Counted from the stretch's first letter, positions 45,635 through 55,045 are shown. The stretch is 64,000 bases of DNA from Ignavibacteriales bacterium (GCA_026390775.1 JAPLFF010000006.1:1-64000), one strand, 5' to 3'. Notes: generated from the sequence alone by a model not told the origin. Numbers and translations are program-made.

Positions 45635-46619
45635 TATAACATTTGCTTATCCTATTGTTCTATGGTTTTTACTTCTAATACCGGCAATCGTTTACTGGTA
45701 CTGGAAAAAACAGAATAAAATTTCTCCCGGTTTTAATTTTTCATCGTTGCAAATATTCAGCCGTGCACCAAAAACATTAAAAGAAAAATTAGCAAACATT
45801 CCGGCATGGTTAAGAATATTATCCATTGCTTTTTTCATTATTGCAGCGGCACGTCCTCAAAGTTTTTCCAGCAGAGAAAATATTTATACTGAAGGAATTG
45901 ATATTGCAATGCTTCTTGATATTTCCGGCAGTATGCTGGCAGAAGATTTCAAACCGAACCGTGTAGAAGCGGCAAAAAAAGTTATTGATGATTTCATTGC
46001 CGGAAGAACGAATGATAAAATCGGGTTGGTAATTTTCTCCGGAGAAAGTTTTACACAATGCCCTCTCACAGTTGATTATAATGTTCTTCGCAATTTGCTG
46101 AAAGAGATTCACCCCGGGATGATTGAAGACGGAACAGCAATTGGGAATGCAATTGCAAACGGTGTGAATAGGTTGAAAGACAGCAAATCGAAAAGCAAGG
46201 TGATGATTCTATTAACCGATGGAGTTAACAACCGCGGAGAAATTGATCCGCTTACCGCAGCGCAAATTGCTCAAAAGTTTGGTATAAGAATTTATGCTGT
46301 TGGTGTCGGCTCAACTACTGATGCACCTTACCCGTTTCAAACTCCGTTCGGAATTCGTTATCAAACAATTCCTGTTGAAATAGATGAAAATGTTTTGAAT
46401 CAAATTGCAAGCATTACCGGCGGAAAATATTTCCGTGCAACTGATAATAGAAAGTTAGTCCAGATCTATGAAGAGATAGACCGTTTAGAAAAAACACGTG
46501 CTGAAGTTACATCTTACAGGAATGCAAAAGAATTATTCTACAGTTGGGCTTTTGTTGGTCTATTTTTATTATTGGCTGATGTTGGTTTATCAAGAACATA
46601 TTTGAGAAGATTACCGTGA
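45624..46619 (+). CDS. batA: BatA-like VWA membrane protein
   Basis: 331 residues. Membrane helices at ~6-25 and ~58-75 and one near the C-terminus (~308-325) hold a VWA domain. Its metal-ion site is complete: MLLDISGSM (DxSxS), the Thr region in GTAIGNAIANG and LLTDGVNN. Bat proteins were first linked to aerotolerance in Bacteroides fragilis. Pairs with the next VWA gene, overlapping it by 4 bp (GTGA). Confidence 0.93.
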   Translation: MFSDITFAYPIVLWFLLLIPAIVYWYWKKQNKISPGFNFSSLQIFSRAPKTLKEKLANIPAWLRILSIAFFIIAAARPQSFSSRENIYTEGIDIAMLLDISGSMLAEDFKPNRVEAAKKVIDDFIAGRTNDKIGLVIFSGESFTQCPLTVDYNVLRNLLKEIHPGMIEDGTAIGNAIANGVNRLKDSKSKSKVMILLTDGVNNRGEIDPLTAAQIAQKFGIRIYAVGVGSTTDAPYPFQTPFGIRYQTIPVEIDENVLNQIASITGGKYFRATDNRKLVQIYEEIDRLEKTRAEVTSYRNAKELFYSWAFVGLFLLLADVGLSRTYLRRLP

Positions 46620-47659
46620 TCCGTTTTGCAAATAGCGAATACCTTTATTTACTCTGGCTGGTTCCTATCCTTGCCGGATTATTCTGGTTCACTTTAAAAA
46701 AACAAAATAATATTCTTGAAAAATTTGCCGGAACGAAACTGAAAGAAGTTTTATTTCCATTAAGAAGTAAACTTAAATCATGGCTAAAATTTGGACTTTC
46801 ACTTTTTGCAATTCTATTAATAATTGTTGCACTTGCAAATCCTCAAGTAGGAACTAAGATTGAAGAAGTAAAACAGATCGGCATTGAAGTTTATATTTTA
46901 CTGGATGTTTCAAGAAGTATGGGCGCGGAAGATATAAAACCAAGCAGATTGGAAAAAGCAAAGTTTGAGATCGCAAAATTAATTCAAAAACTTCAGGGCG
47001 ATAAGATTGGACTAATTATTTTTGCCGGGCAAGCATACGTCCAGTTTCCTTTAACCTCAGATTATGCTGCTGCGAATTTATTTTTGAACGCAGTAGATTT
47101 TAATTCTGTTCCACAACCTGGCACTGCAATTGGTCCAGCACTTGACCTTGCTTTGAAATCTTTCCGTTATGATGACAATACAAAAAAGACAATTGTTGTA
47201 ATTACAGACGGCGAAGATCATGAAGGAAATATTGATGCGGCTCTTGATGAAGCAAAATCCAAAGATGTTAGTATCTATACTATAGGATTTGGTTCCTCTG
47301 CCGGAGTTCCTATTCCGATTTATGATGATTCAGGTGTTCAACGCGGATATAAAAAAGATAATCAAGGAAATATTGTTCTTACGAAACTTGACGAAGCAAT
47401 TTTGAAAACGATCTCAGAAAAAACAAACGGAAAATATTATAGAGGCACCAACACTGAAGATGAGTTAGATGCTATTTATAATGACCTGGCAAAAATTCAG
47501 CAATCGGAGTACGGCACAAAAAGAATTACAGAATACGAAGACAGATTTTATTATTTCTTAATTCCGGCAATAATGATTTTGCTCGGTGAGTTTTTTATTT
47601 CATCTAATAAATCAAAATGGCTTGCAAAGTTTGAAAAGATTGTTGAGGTTAAACAATGA
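46616..47659 (+). CDS. batB: BatB-like VWA membrane protein
   Basis: 347 residues from a GTG that overlaps the batA stop. The layout is the same as BatA: helices at ~8-25 and ~60-78, a VWA domain with ILLDVSRSMG, PGTAIGPALDLAL and VITDGEDHEGN, and a C-terminal helix (~320-337). In DVSRS the fourth position is Arg instead of Gly, common in BatB. It likely forms an inner-membrane complex with BatA and the downstream TPR protein. Confidence 0.93.
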   Translation: MIRFANSEYLYLLWLVPILAGLFWFTLKKQNNILEKFAGTKLKEVLFPLRSKLKSWLKFGLSLFAILLIIVALANPQVGTKIEEVKQIGIEVYILLDVSRSMGAEDIKPSRLEKAKFEIAKLIQKLQGDKIGLIIFAGQAYVQFPLTSDYAAANLFLNAVDFNSVPQPGTAIGPALDLALKSFRYDDNTKKTIVVITDGEDHEGNIDAALDEAKSKDVSIYTIGFGSSAGVPIPIYDDSGVQRGYKKDNQGNIVLTKLDEAILKTISEKTNGKYYRGTNTEDELDAIYNDLAKIQQSEYGTKRITEYEDRFYYFLIPAIMILLGEFFISSNKSKWLAKFEKIVEVKQ

Positions 47660-48345
47660 TCAAAAAAACCATATATATAATTTTTATTTTTTCTACCATA
47701 ACTTTTGCCCAGAGCAAAAGAAGTTTGAATAACGATGGCGTTGATTTTTATTCAAATAAAAAATTTACTGATGCAGAAGTTAAATTCAAAAAAGGTTTGG
47801 AAAAAGACCCCGAATTGTTTCAAGGGCATTTTAATCTTGGCGATGCTTATTACAAACAAGGACGTTATGATGAAGCTTTGCAATCATACAAGAATTCTTT
47901 ACAGTTCACTGATGATAAAACAAACCAGGCAAAAGTTTATCATAACATCGGTAATGCATTAATGAAACAGCAGAAGTATCAGGAGAGTGTAGGAGCTTAT
48001 GCAAACTCACTCAAAAAAAATCCGGATGATCTTGACACAAAATATAATCTCTCTTATGCGTTGAATATGCTGAAGCAAAATCAACAGCAGCAGAAAAATA
48101 AAAACGATAAAGATAAGGACAAGAATAAAGATCAGCAGCAAAAACAGGATCAGAAGAACAATCAAGATAAAAAAGATCAGAACAAGGATAAGCAGCAAAA
48201 ACAACAACAACAGCAACCGAAGAATCAAATTTCTAAAGAAGATGCACAAAGAATTTTAGAAGCCTTGAAGAATAACGAATCTGATCTGCAGAAAAAACTT
48301 CGCAAGGTAAAAGGAAAACCTGTCGTTACAGAAAAAGATTGGTAA
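47656..48345 (+). CDS. batC: BatC-like TPR protein with Gln/Lys/Asp-rich tail
   Basis: 229 residues. Signal peptide (IYIIFIFSTITFAQ), then about three TPR units (~28-130: GHFNLGDAYYKQGRYDEALQSYKNSL, KVYHNIGNALMKQQKYQESVGAYANSL). A low-complexity stretch at ~138-195 consists almost only of Gln, Lys, Asn and Asp, and a short conserved end contains ISKEDAQRILEALKNNESDLQKKLRK. That arrangement matches BatC. Overlaps batB by 4 bp (ATGA). Confidence 0.9.
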   Translation: MIKKTIYIIFIFSTITFAQSKRSLNNDGVDFYSNKKFTDAEVKFKKGLEKDPELFQGHFNLGDAYYKQGRYDEALQSYKNSLQFTDDKTNQAKVYHNIGNALMKQQKYQESVGAYANSLKKNPDDLDTKYNLSYALNMLKQNQQQQKNKNDKDKDKNKDQQQKQDQKNNQDKKDQNKDKQQKQQQQQPKNQISKEDAQRILEALKNNESDLQKKLRKVKGKPVVTEKDW

Positions 48346-48371
48346 TTGAAAAGTAAACAGTATTTTGTTTT

Positions 48372-48392
48372 TAGTAATTAGAATTTAGTATT
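48372..48392. repeat. Heptamer tandem repeat upstream of batD
   Basis: TAGTAAT, TAGAATT and TAGTATT (7 bases each) end inside a possible TTG codon at 48391, which argues that batD translation starts at the later ATG. Confidence 0.6.
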
Positions 48393-48399
48393 GAGAAAT

Positions 48400-50238
48400 A
48401 TGATGTTAAAACGCAGACCGAAAAATATTTTATTTACAGTTATTGTTTTTCTATTGGCGATTTTTATCCAGTCGGCAAGCGCTCAGCAATTTAATGCAAC
48501 TGTAGATAAAACAACGGTAGGTCAATACGATCGTTTTCAAATCTACTTTACATTTGAAGGCGGTGACGTAAATGGAATTAGTAATTTTCGTCCGCCAGCT
48601 CTAACAGGATTGAAAATTCTAAGTGGACCGAACCAATCAAGCAGTATGCAGATCATCAATGGTAAAGTTTCCGGCTCAATTACTTTTTCTTACATAGTAC
48701 AACCAAACGGAATCGGGGAGTTTACAATTCAATCTGCATCAATAGATTATAGCGGAAAAACATATCATACTCAACCGTTAAAATTAAAAGTTGAAAAGGG
48801 AACACCACAGCAGCAAAAAGAAAGCACGGGCGGGTACACGCAGGAAGAACTTGCGAAAAATGTTTTTATTGTAGCCGAAGCAAATAAAACAAGAGCACTT
48901 CTTGGCGAGCAGATTACAGTGACTTATAAACTTTATACAAAACTAAATATCTCGTCACCGCAAGTAACAAAACTTCCTTCCTACGAAGGATTTTGGGCAG
49001 AAGAAGTTGGTCCGTTACAAAACATTAATTTTGAAATCGGAATGTACAAAGGTGAACGTTACCGTGTTGCTAAAATAAAACAAGTTGCACTTTTTCCTTC
49101 AAAGACTGGAACACTTTCTGTTACTCCATTTGAATTGAATGTTCCCGTTATTGTTAAAAAGAAAAAAACGGGAAACGATGTCTTTGATGAATTTTTTAAT
49201 GATTCCTTTTTCGGCAGGTCTGAAACTGTAGAAGCAAAAACACGTTCCAACACGATCAAAGTTGAAGTTGATCCGTTGCCCCAGAATGCACCGGCTTCTT
49301 TTACCGGTTCAGTTGGCGATCTAAATTTTAAAGCGGAAGTAGATAAAAAAGATGTTGTTACAAATGAAAGCATTACACTAAGATTAACTGTAAACGGAAA
49401 TGGTAATATCAAGCTGATCAAAGTGCCGGATCCGCAATTGCCGTCCGGATTTGAAAAATATGAACCTAAGAATGTTGAGAACATTAACCGTGGTTCAGTT
49501 ATTTCTGGACAAAAAATTATTGACTATTTGATCGTAGCGCGAACCGCAGGTGAAAAAGAAATTCCTCCAATGGAATTTACTTATTTCAATCCTTCTTCAA
49601 GGAAATATGTTACTCTTAAATCTCAACCGTTCAAAATAAATGTAAGGCAGGGAGTTGCCGGCAGTGAAACAGCATCACAAGGATTTTCTCAGAGCGATGT
49701 AAAATTACTTAGTGAAGATATTCGTTTCATCAAAACATCAAATTTTAAGCTTGAACCTAAACAAGAGATTTCTCTAATCAAACCTTGGTTCTGGATCTCT
49801 TTGATCGTTCCGTTCTTTAGTTTAATCGGCGCTGTAGTATTTAAGAAGAGACAAGATAAACTTTTGGGTAATGTTCAGTTAATGCGTTATCAAAAAGCGG
49901 AAAAAGCTGCACGGAAAAGATTAAAGCAATCAAAAGAAGCGCTGGATAAAAACAACATAACTAATTTTTATGCAGAATTATCTTTGGCGTTGTTCGGATA
50001 TCTTGAAGATAAACTAGGAATTCAAAAAGCAGAATTTACTCTTGAAGGTGCGGTTGAAAAACTTATTCAGAAAAATGTTCCGGAAGATTTGATCACAGAA
50101 TTAAAACGCATTGCCGGAAAATGTGAATACGCACGCTTTGCACCACAAGGAGAAATATCTGCCGAAGCGATCAGTCTATACAATGAAGCTGTAAAAGTAA
50201 TTGTTGAAGTTGATTCACGGTTGGAGAGAAAGAGATGA
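48400..50238 (+). CDS. batD: BatD-like oxygen-tolerance protein
   Basis: 612 residues from the ATG at 48400; ATG 48403 is equally possible and the upstream TTG at 48391 lies in a repeat. Signal/anchor segment (ILFTVIVFLLAIFIQSASA). Three Ig-like regions follow: FNATVDKTTVGQYDRFQIYFTFEG; VFIVAEANKTRALLGEQITVTYKLY; FKAEVDKKDVVTNESITLRLTVNGNGN. A membrane helix lies at ~465-485 and the helical cytoplasmic tail has ITNFYAELSLALFGYLEDKLG. This is the canonical BatD layout. It is coupled to the next gene by ATGA overlap. Confidence 0.9.
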   Translation: MMLKRRPKNILFTVIVFLLAIFIQSASAQQFNATVDKTTVGQYDRFQIYFTFEGGDVNGISNFRPPALTGLKILSGPNQSSSMQIINGKVSGSITFSYIVQPNGIGEFTIQSASIDYSGKTYHTQPLKLKVEKGTPQQQKESTGGYTQEELAKNVFIVAEANKTRALLGEQITVTYKLYTKLNISSPQVTKLPSYEGFWAEEVGPLQNINFEIGMYKGERYRVAKIKQVALFPSKTGTLSVTPFELNVPVIVKKKKTGNDVFDEFFNDSFFGRSETVEAKTRSNTIKVEVDPLPQNAPASFTGSVGDLNFKAEVDKKDVVTNESITLRLTVNGNGNIKLIKVPDPQLPSGFEKYEPKNVENINRGSVISGQKIIDYLIVARTAGEKEIPPMEFTYFNPSSRKYVTLKSQPFKINVRQGVAGSETASQGFSQSDVKLLSEDIRFIKTSNFKLEPKQEISLIKPWFWISLIVPFFSLIGAVVFKKRQDKLLGNVQLMRYQKAEKAARKRLKQSKEALDKNNITNFYAELSLALFGYLEDKLGIQKAEFTLEGAVEKLIQKNVPEDLITELKRIAGKCEYARFAPQGEISAEAISLYNEAVKVIVEVDSRLERKR

Positions 50239-50984
50239 TTAGAAAATTATTGATACTGCTTTTTATTTCTGTAAATCTGCTCGCGCAGTCTCCCGATGAA
50301 TTAATGAAGAATGCAAATAAATTTTATCAAGAGGGACAATTTGAACAGGCAGTTCTAATTTACCAAAAAATTCTAAGTCAGGGTTTTGAAAGCGATGCCG
50401 TCTATTATAATCTTGGTAATGCATATTTCAAAAGCGGAAAATTAGGTTACGCAATTTACAGTTATGAAAAAGGTTTGAAGCTTGAACCGAATGATGAAGA
50501 CCTTTCTTACAATTTAAGAATTGCACGAGCACGCACGTTTGATAAAATTACGGAACTGCCGAAGTTATTTATCATAGCGTGGTGGGAAGGATTAGTTACT
50601 TCTCTAAGTTTATCGGCATTGTCATTTATTGTGATATTATTTTTTTGGTTATTATTAATCAGCATAGCAGTTTATTACTTTTCACGTAATTCAAATTTTC
50701 AGAGGATTTCTTTTCTCAGCAGTTCAATTTCGCTTGCTGTATTAATTGTCATTGTTGTTCTTTTGTTTGCGCGAGTGAATAGAGAAGCAGCAACCAATTA
50801 CGGAATATTATTACAGCAAACTTATTCTGTAAAAGTATCTCCCGATGTAAAGGGAAGCGATGCATTTGTGATTCACGAAGGAATAAAGTTTAGCATTGAA
50901 GATCATGTTAATGATTGGGTGAAAATCCGCTTGGTTGACGGAAAGATCGGCTGGATCCCAAAAAGTGTTATGGGACAAATATAA
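50235..50984 (+). CDS. batE: BatE-like TPR and SH3 membrane protein
   Basis: 249 residues. Signal peptide (LLILLFISVNLLAQ), two TPR units (~20-95, VYYNLGNAYFKSGKLGYAIYSYEKGLKLEPND), two membrane helices (~120-145 and ~155-180) and a C-terminal bacterial SH3 domain (~190-249: VKVSPDVKGSDAFVIHEGIKFSIEDHVNDWVKIRLVDGKIGWIP). This order matches BatE. Last gene of the moxR/Bat run before the M48 peptidase. Confidence 0.88.
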   Translation: MIRKLLILLFISVNLLAQSPDELMKNANKFYQEGQFEQAVLIYQKILSQGFESDAVYYNLGNAYFKSGKLGYAIYSYEKGLKLEPNDEDLSYNLRIARARTFDKITELPKLFIIAWWEGLVTSLSLSALSFIVILFFWLLLISIAVYYFSRNSNFQRISFLSSSISLAVLIVIVVLLFARVNREAATNYGILLQQTYSVKVSPDVKGSDAFVIHEGIKFSIEDHVNDWVKIRLVDGKIGWIPKSVMGQI

Positions 50985-50987
50985 ATT

Positions 50988-52085
50988 TTGAATAATACTC
51001 AGGCAAAAAAATACTCCAACACAAAACTTATTTTTGGAATAACAGAAGCAGTTCTTTCATTTGTGCTTCTTCTTCTCTTTGTTATCCTTAATTTCAGTTT
51101 GCAGTTGGAAATTTATATCAGAAATTTTATTTCAAGTGATTATTTAACACTCCTAATTTTTGTTTTAGCCCTAAGTCTAATTTCTCTGATTCTTTTCGCA
51201 CCGTTTAATTTTTATACCGGTTATTATCTTGAACACAAATACAATCTCTCGAATCAAACTTTTTGGAAATGGATTATTGAAGGATTGAAAGGGAGTCTTG
51301 TAGGTGCTGTAATTGGAATTCCTCTCCTATTTCTTTTCTACTTTACCTTGAAAAGTTTTGGAATTAACTGGTGGCTTCCTTTTGGTGCATTGATGTTCAT
51401 AGTTTCGGTTCTGCTCGCTCAAATTGTCCCGATTATAATTCTCCCGATTTTTTATAAAATCACACCGATAGAGAATGAATCATTGAGAGAAAGAATTGTA
51501 AATCTCAGTAAAGATGCGGGATTGAATGTTCAAAATGTTTACAAGTTCAACATGAGTAAAAATACTAAAAAGGCAAACGCAGCTTTTACTGGATTGGGTA
51601 AGACAAAACGAATTCTTCTTGGAGACACACTTTTAGATAATTACACTGAAGATGAAATTGAAACTGTAATTGCACACGAACTTGGACACTACAAAAGAAA
51701 GCATATCATAAAAAATATTTTTATTGGAACGGTATTCAGCTTTCTAACTTTTTTTCTGATTGCTCAACTTCACCGATTATCATTAGACTGGTTTGGATTT
51801 TCAGAAATTACACAGATAGCTTCACTCCCGCTTTTGTTTTTGTGGGGTGCAATTATTGGTTTAGTTCAAACACCTATTTCAAATTATATATCACGAAAAT
51901 TTGAATATGAAGCTGATAACTATGCTGTAATTTCAACGAATAAGAAAGAAGCATTTATACAAACGCTTGAAAAACTTACAGAACAAAATCTTGGCGACCG
52001 CGAACCGCATCCTTTTGTTGAGTGGTTTTTCTACAGTCATCCTTCAATTAAGAATCGAACGAACAATTTAGGCGCATTAAATTAA
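50988..52085 (+). CDS. M48 family integral-membrane metallopeptidase
   Basis: 365 residues from a TTG start 3 bp after batE. The N-terminal ~200 residues have about four membrane segments. The active site VIAHELGHYKRKH (HExxH) follows at ~225, and the third ligand region is in RKFEYEADNYAV (~305). The layout resembles CAAX-type (Ste24-like) M48 peptidases rather than the shorter HtpX. Such enzymes degrade or process membrane proteins on the cytoplasmic/membrane face. Position directly after the Bat operon suggests co-transcription and an envelope-quality role, which is inference. Confidence 0.92.
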   Translation: MNNTQAKKYSNTKLIFGITEAVLSFVLLLLFVILNFSLQLEIYIRNFISSDYLTLLIFVLALSLISLILFAPFNFYTGYYLEHKYNLSNQTFWKWIIEGLKGSLVGAVIGIPLLFLFYFTLKSFGINWWLPFGALMFIVSVLLAQIVPIIILPIFYKITPIENESLRERIVNLSKDAGLNVQNVYKFNMSKNTKKANAAFTGLGKTKRILLGDTLLDNYTEDEIETVIAHELGHYKRKHIIKNIFIGTVFSFLTFFLIAQLHRLSLDWFGFSEITQIASLPLLFLWGAIIGLVQTPISNYISRKFEYEADNYAVISTNKKEAFIQTLEKLTEQNLGDREPHPFVEWFFYSHPSIKNRTNNLGALN

Positions 52086-52168
52086 TCGTAACGGAACATT
52101 CTTCACTTCCACATCAGTGAAATAATTTTTATAATTACATTAGAATATTAATAAACTAAGCAGTACTG

Positions 52169-53422
52169 ATGAGGATTAACCCCGCAAAGTTATTTATTGT
52201 CTTTTTATTTATCATAACTATTACAAGTTGTTCTTTTGATAAAAATCCGCCAACAACTCCTAATATTGTTTTAAATACTGTCCCAAATACTCCAGCACCC
52301 GGTAATGGTTCTTTGAATCAATTTTTATTTGTTACATTAAAATGGCAATGTGATAATGCTGTTGAGTATGATGTTTACATAGGAGAAACAAATCCACCGT
52401 TGATAAAATATACAACTACTACAAACAAATTTTATGATACCCCTCTTCTAAAATACAACGTACAATATTATTGGAGAGTAATTGCAAAATTAAATGACGG
52501 ATCAAGCAGTGCCGGACCGGTCTGGAACTTTACAACATCACCTTCGCCGACTTCCGGAAACGGCTATGCATTATTGCTGAATAAAATTGAAACGAGCGTT
52601 CCTCATAATGTTAAAACAATATTTCAAGTTGTTGATCTTGCTGGAACAGGAGTAGACACATTAAATCTTTCCAACTTTGAAATCTTTGAAGATTTTTTGC
52701 CTTTATCAAAAACTGAAACCGAACTAAGCATTGTTAATCATCCAACTATAACAAATCAGATACGCACCGTATTAATGCTTGATAACAGCACAAGTATTCA
52801 GAGCGATATTGATAAGATCAGAACATCAGCTAAAACAATTGTTAACGGTATAAGACCAAATCAAGAGATTGCAGTTTTTGAATTTTCTGACAGAGTTTAT
52901 CTCTTACAGGATTTTACAAACAATGTTGCTTCTCTTCTTAATGCTATTGATAATAACTTTACTCTGGGAGTTAAGAGTACGGATTTCTATGGAGCGGTTG
53001 AATACGGCACCTCACTTTGGAAAGATGAATTATCAATTACCAAGATACTTCAGGGTTGTATGGTAATAATAACAGATGGAAACGATACTCAAGGATCATC
53101 GTCTTTGGCAAATGCGATGCATGCTGTTAATAACAAACTTGTTTTTACAATCGGATTAGGAAGTGAAATTCAACCGGAAATTCTAAATGCTATAGGAACA
53201 GCCGGAAGTTTTAGAATCGGCCAAGAAAATGAAATAACAAAACAGTTTGCCAGCATGGAACAATTATTAATTAAATCGGCAAATAGTTTTTATGATTTAT
53301 CATACAAAAGCCCAAAGCGGGGAAGTGACAATCATACTTTACAAATTAGAATTATTGATAATCAATTTACCGGCGACCGGTCTAGTATCTTAACAACATT
53401 CAGCAGTTCAAATTTTTATTAA
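52169..53422 (+). CDS. Lipoprotein with FnIII-like and VWA domains
   Basis: 417 residues. The lipobox ITSC puts the lipidated Cys at residue 21. Residues ~40-125 form a FnIII/Ig-like domain (LFVTLKWQCDNAVEYDVYIG ... YYWRVIAKLNDGSSSAGPVWNFTTSP). Residues ~190-370 form a VWA domain with the metal-site start LMLDNSTSI (DxSxS) and VIITDGNDTQGSS. The C-terminal ~40 residues are a beta tail. VWA lipoproteins often bind partner proteins on the envelope. It lies 83 bp after the M48 gene, so it may be functionally linked to the Bat complex, but it could have its own promoter. Confidence 0.85.
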   Translation: MRINPAKLFIVFLFIITITSCSFDKNPPTTPNIVLNTVPNTPAPGNGSLNQFLFVTLKWQCDNAVEYDVYIGETNPPLIKYTTTTNKFYDTPLLKYNVQYYWRVIAKLNDGSSSAGPVWNFTTSPSPTSGNGYALLLNKIETSVPHNVKTIFQVVDLAGTGVDTLNLSNFEIFEDFLPLSKTETELSIVNHPTITNQIRTVLMLDNSTSIQSDIDKIRTSAKTIVNGIRPNQEIAVFEFSDRVYLLQDFTNNVASLLNAIDNNFTLGVKSTDFYGAVEYGTSLWKDELSITKILQGCMVIITDGNDTQGSSSLANAMHAVNNKLVFTIGLGSEIQPEILNAIGTAGSFRIGQENEITKQFASMEQLLIKSANSFYDLSYKSPKRGSDNHTLQIRIIDNQFTGDRSSILTTFSSSNFY

Positions 53423-53457
53423 TTTTATGTAGAATATTTTTTAGGGAAACATTTTTT

Positions 53458-53748
53458 ATGTCTGTTACAAAAAAAGAAGTTGAACACATCGCAGAATTAG
53501 CACGGCTCAAATTTAAGGAAGAAGAGTTGGAAAGTTTTACACATCAACTTAATGAGATCTTAAGTTATGTAGATAAATTGAACGAGCTGAATACTGAAAA
53601 TGTTGAACCGCTTTCACATTCTATAGAAAATATAAATGTATTCCGTAATGATGAACTGAAAAAATCTATTTCTACTGAAGATGCATTAAAGAATGCGCCG
53701 GATAAAACCGACGAATTTTTCAAAGTGCCAAAAGTTATCAATCAATAA
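53458..53748 (+). CDS. gatC: Asp-tRNA(Asn)/Glu-tRNA(Gln) amidotransferase subunit C
   Basis: 96 residues, normal length. The family pattern is complete: MSVTKKEVEHIAELARLKFKEEELESF, LNEILSYVDKLNELNTENVEP and, at the C-terminus, APDKTDEFFKVPKVI. It stabilises GatA and GatB in the transamidation complex. Its partner gatB is 26 kb away on the other strand. Followed after 11 bp by kdsB. Confidence 0.96.
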   Translation: MSVTKKEVEHIAELARLKFKEEELESFTHQLNEILSYVDKLNELNTENVEPLSHSIENINVFRNDELKKSISTEDALKNAPDKTDEFFKVPKVINQ

Positions 53749-53759
53749 TAGCATACTTA

Positions 53760-54530
53760 ATGATTATAGGAATTATACCAGCCCGATTTGCATCATCACG
53801 ACTAATGGGAAAACCGCTTGCCGATATCGGCGGCAAACCGATGATCCAGCACACTTATAACAACGCCAGAAAATCTAAGTTACTAGATAAAGTTGTTATT
53901 GCAGTTGATGATGAAAAAGTATTTCAAGTTGTAACAGAATTTGGTGCGGAAGTTTACATGACTCCTAAAAATTGCACCAGCGGATCAGACCGCATTGCAA
54001 TTGTAACAGAAAAAATTCCGGAGGCTTCTATAATTGTAAACATTCAAGGTGATGAACCATTCATAAAAGGTAAAATGATTGATGAGGCAATTGAACCTCT
54101 CTTGTTTGATAGGAAAGTAAATGTTGCAACGCTTGCACGAAGGATTTCTAATGTTGAAGATATGAAATCACCCTCGGTCGTTAAAGTTGTTTTCGATTAT
54201 AATAACATGGCATTATATTTTTCGCGGTCTCCAATTCCTTTTGTGAGAGAAGCAAAAACAAATCTTGCAAGAATACAAACAGCAGAAATTTATAAACATA
54301 TTGGTTTGTATGTTTACCGACGTGATGCTTTATTAAAATTTACTCAACTTAAACCGACTGATCTGGAACAGATAGAAAAATTAGAGCAATTAAGATTTCT
54401 GGAACATGGATTCAAAATGAAAATTGTTGTTACCGATTATGACAGTTTATCTGTAGATACACAAAAAGATCTTGAATTAGCAAGACGATTTTATGATAAG
54501 CATTCGAAAACATCCGGAAAAACCAAATAA
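53760..54530 (+). CDS. kdsB: 3-deoxy-manno-octulosonate cytidylyltransferase
   Basis: 256 residues. It activates Kdo with CTP to CMP-Kdo for LPS core synthesis. Signatures: IPARFASSRLMGKPLADIGGKPMIQHTY at the start (nucleotide binding), NCTSGSDRIA, NIQGDEPFI (metal-binding Asp) and the conserved LEQLRFLEHG near the C-terminus. Located away from the kdsA/kdsD run but in the same half of the window and on the same strand. Confidence 0.97.
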   Translation: MIIGIIPARFASSRLMGKPLADIGGKPMIQHTYNNARKSKLLDKVVIAVDDEKVFQVVTEFGAEVYMTPKNCTSGSDRIAIVTEKIPEASIIVNIQGDEPFIKGKMIDEAIEPLLFDRKVNVATLARRISNVEDMKSPSVVKVVFDYNNMALYFSRSPIPFVREAKTNLARIQTAEIYKHIGLYVYRRDALLKFTQLKPTDLEQIEKLEQLRFLEHGFKMKIVVTDYDSLSVDTQKDLELARRFYDKHSKTSGKTK

Positions 54531-54620
54531 GAGAAGAATTGATTGATTGTCTTTTCGAGAGATCAATGTTATTTTGAGATGTGAATCATTTACAATTGGA
54601 ATTTAGGCAGGAGAATCTTG

Positions 54621-55028
54621 ATGGATAGTAAAATCAGAGTTTTAGTTGCAAAAGCCGGATTAGACGGACATGATAGAGGAGCCAAAGTTGTTGCAGCGGC
54701 ATTACGCGATGCCGGAATGGAAGTGATCTATACAGGACTGCGCCAAACTCCGGAAATGATTGTTGAAGCCGCTATTCAAGAAGATGTAGATGCTATTGGA
54801 ATAAGTATTCTTTCCGGCGCTCATATGACTCTCTTTCCCAAAATTTTGAATTTGATGAAAGAGAAAGAAGTAAATGATATTCTTCTTTTCGGCGGTGGAA
54901 TAATTCCCGCAGAAGATTTGAAGAAATTAAAAGAATTGGGTGTTGGAGAATTATTCACACCCGGAACTTCAACTCAAGAAATAATTAAATATTTAAAAGT
55001 GTGGGCAGAAAAACACCCGCGGAATTAA
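54621..55028 (+). CDS. Stand-alone B12-binding subunit of methylmalonyl-CoA-type mutase
   Basis: 135 residues from the ATG at 54621; AGGAG lies 7 bases upstream, so the TTG three bases earlier is rejected. The whole protein is one cobalamin-binding Rossmann domain: [36 protein letters not shown] with the DxHxxG motif (DGHDRG) that ligates cobalt, then ISILSGAH and [13 protein letters not shown]. In single-chain mutases this domain is the C-terminal end of the large subunit; here it is separate, as in split mutases. The catalytic subunit is not in the window. Points to propionyl-CoA/methylmalonyl-CoA metabolism. Confidence 0.93.
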   Translation: MDSKIRVLVAKAGLDGHDRGAKVVAAALRDAGMEVIYTGLRQTPEMIVEAAIQEDVDAIGISILSGAHMTLFPKILNLMKEKEVNDILLFGGGIIPAEDLKKLKELGVGELFTPGTSTQEIIKYLKVWAEKHPRN

Positions 55029-55045
55029 TTTATTAGGAAATATTA

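Noticed and set aside
48078-48220. Purine-rich repetitive DNA in batC as a separate repeat element
   Set aside because: It is the in-frame codon repetition of the Gln/Lys/Asp/Asn-rich tail normal for BatC-type proteins.
48007-48249. 80-codon minus-strand hydrophobic frame opposite batC
   Set aside because: Leu/Ile-rich frame produced by the complement of the Lys/Gln/Asp codon repeats; no start site or family match.
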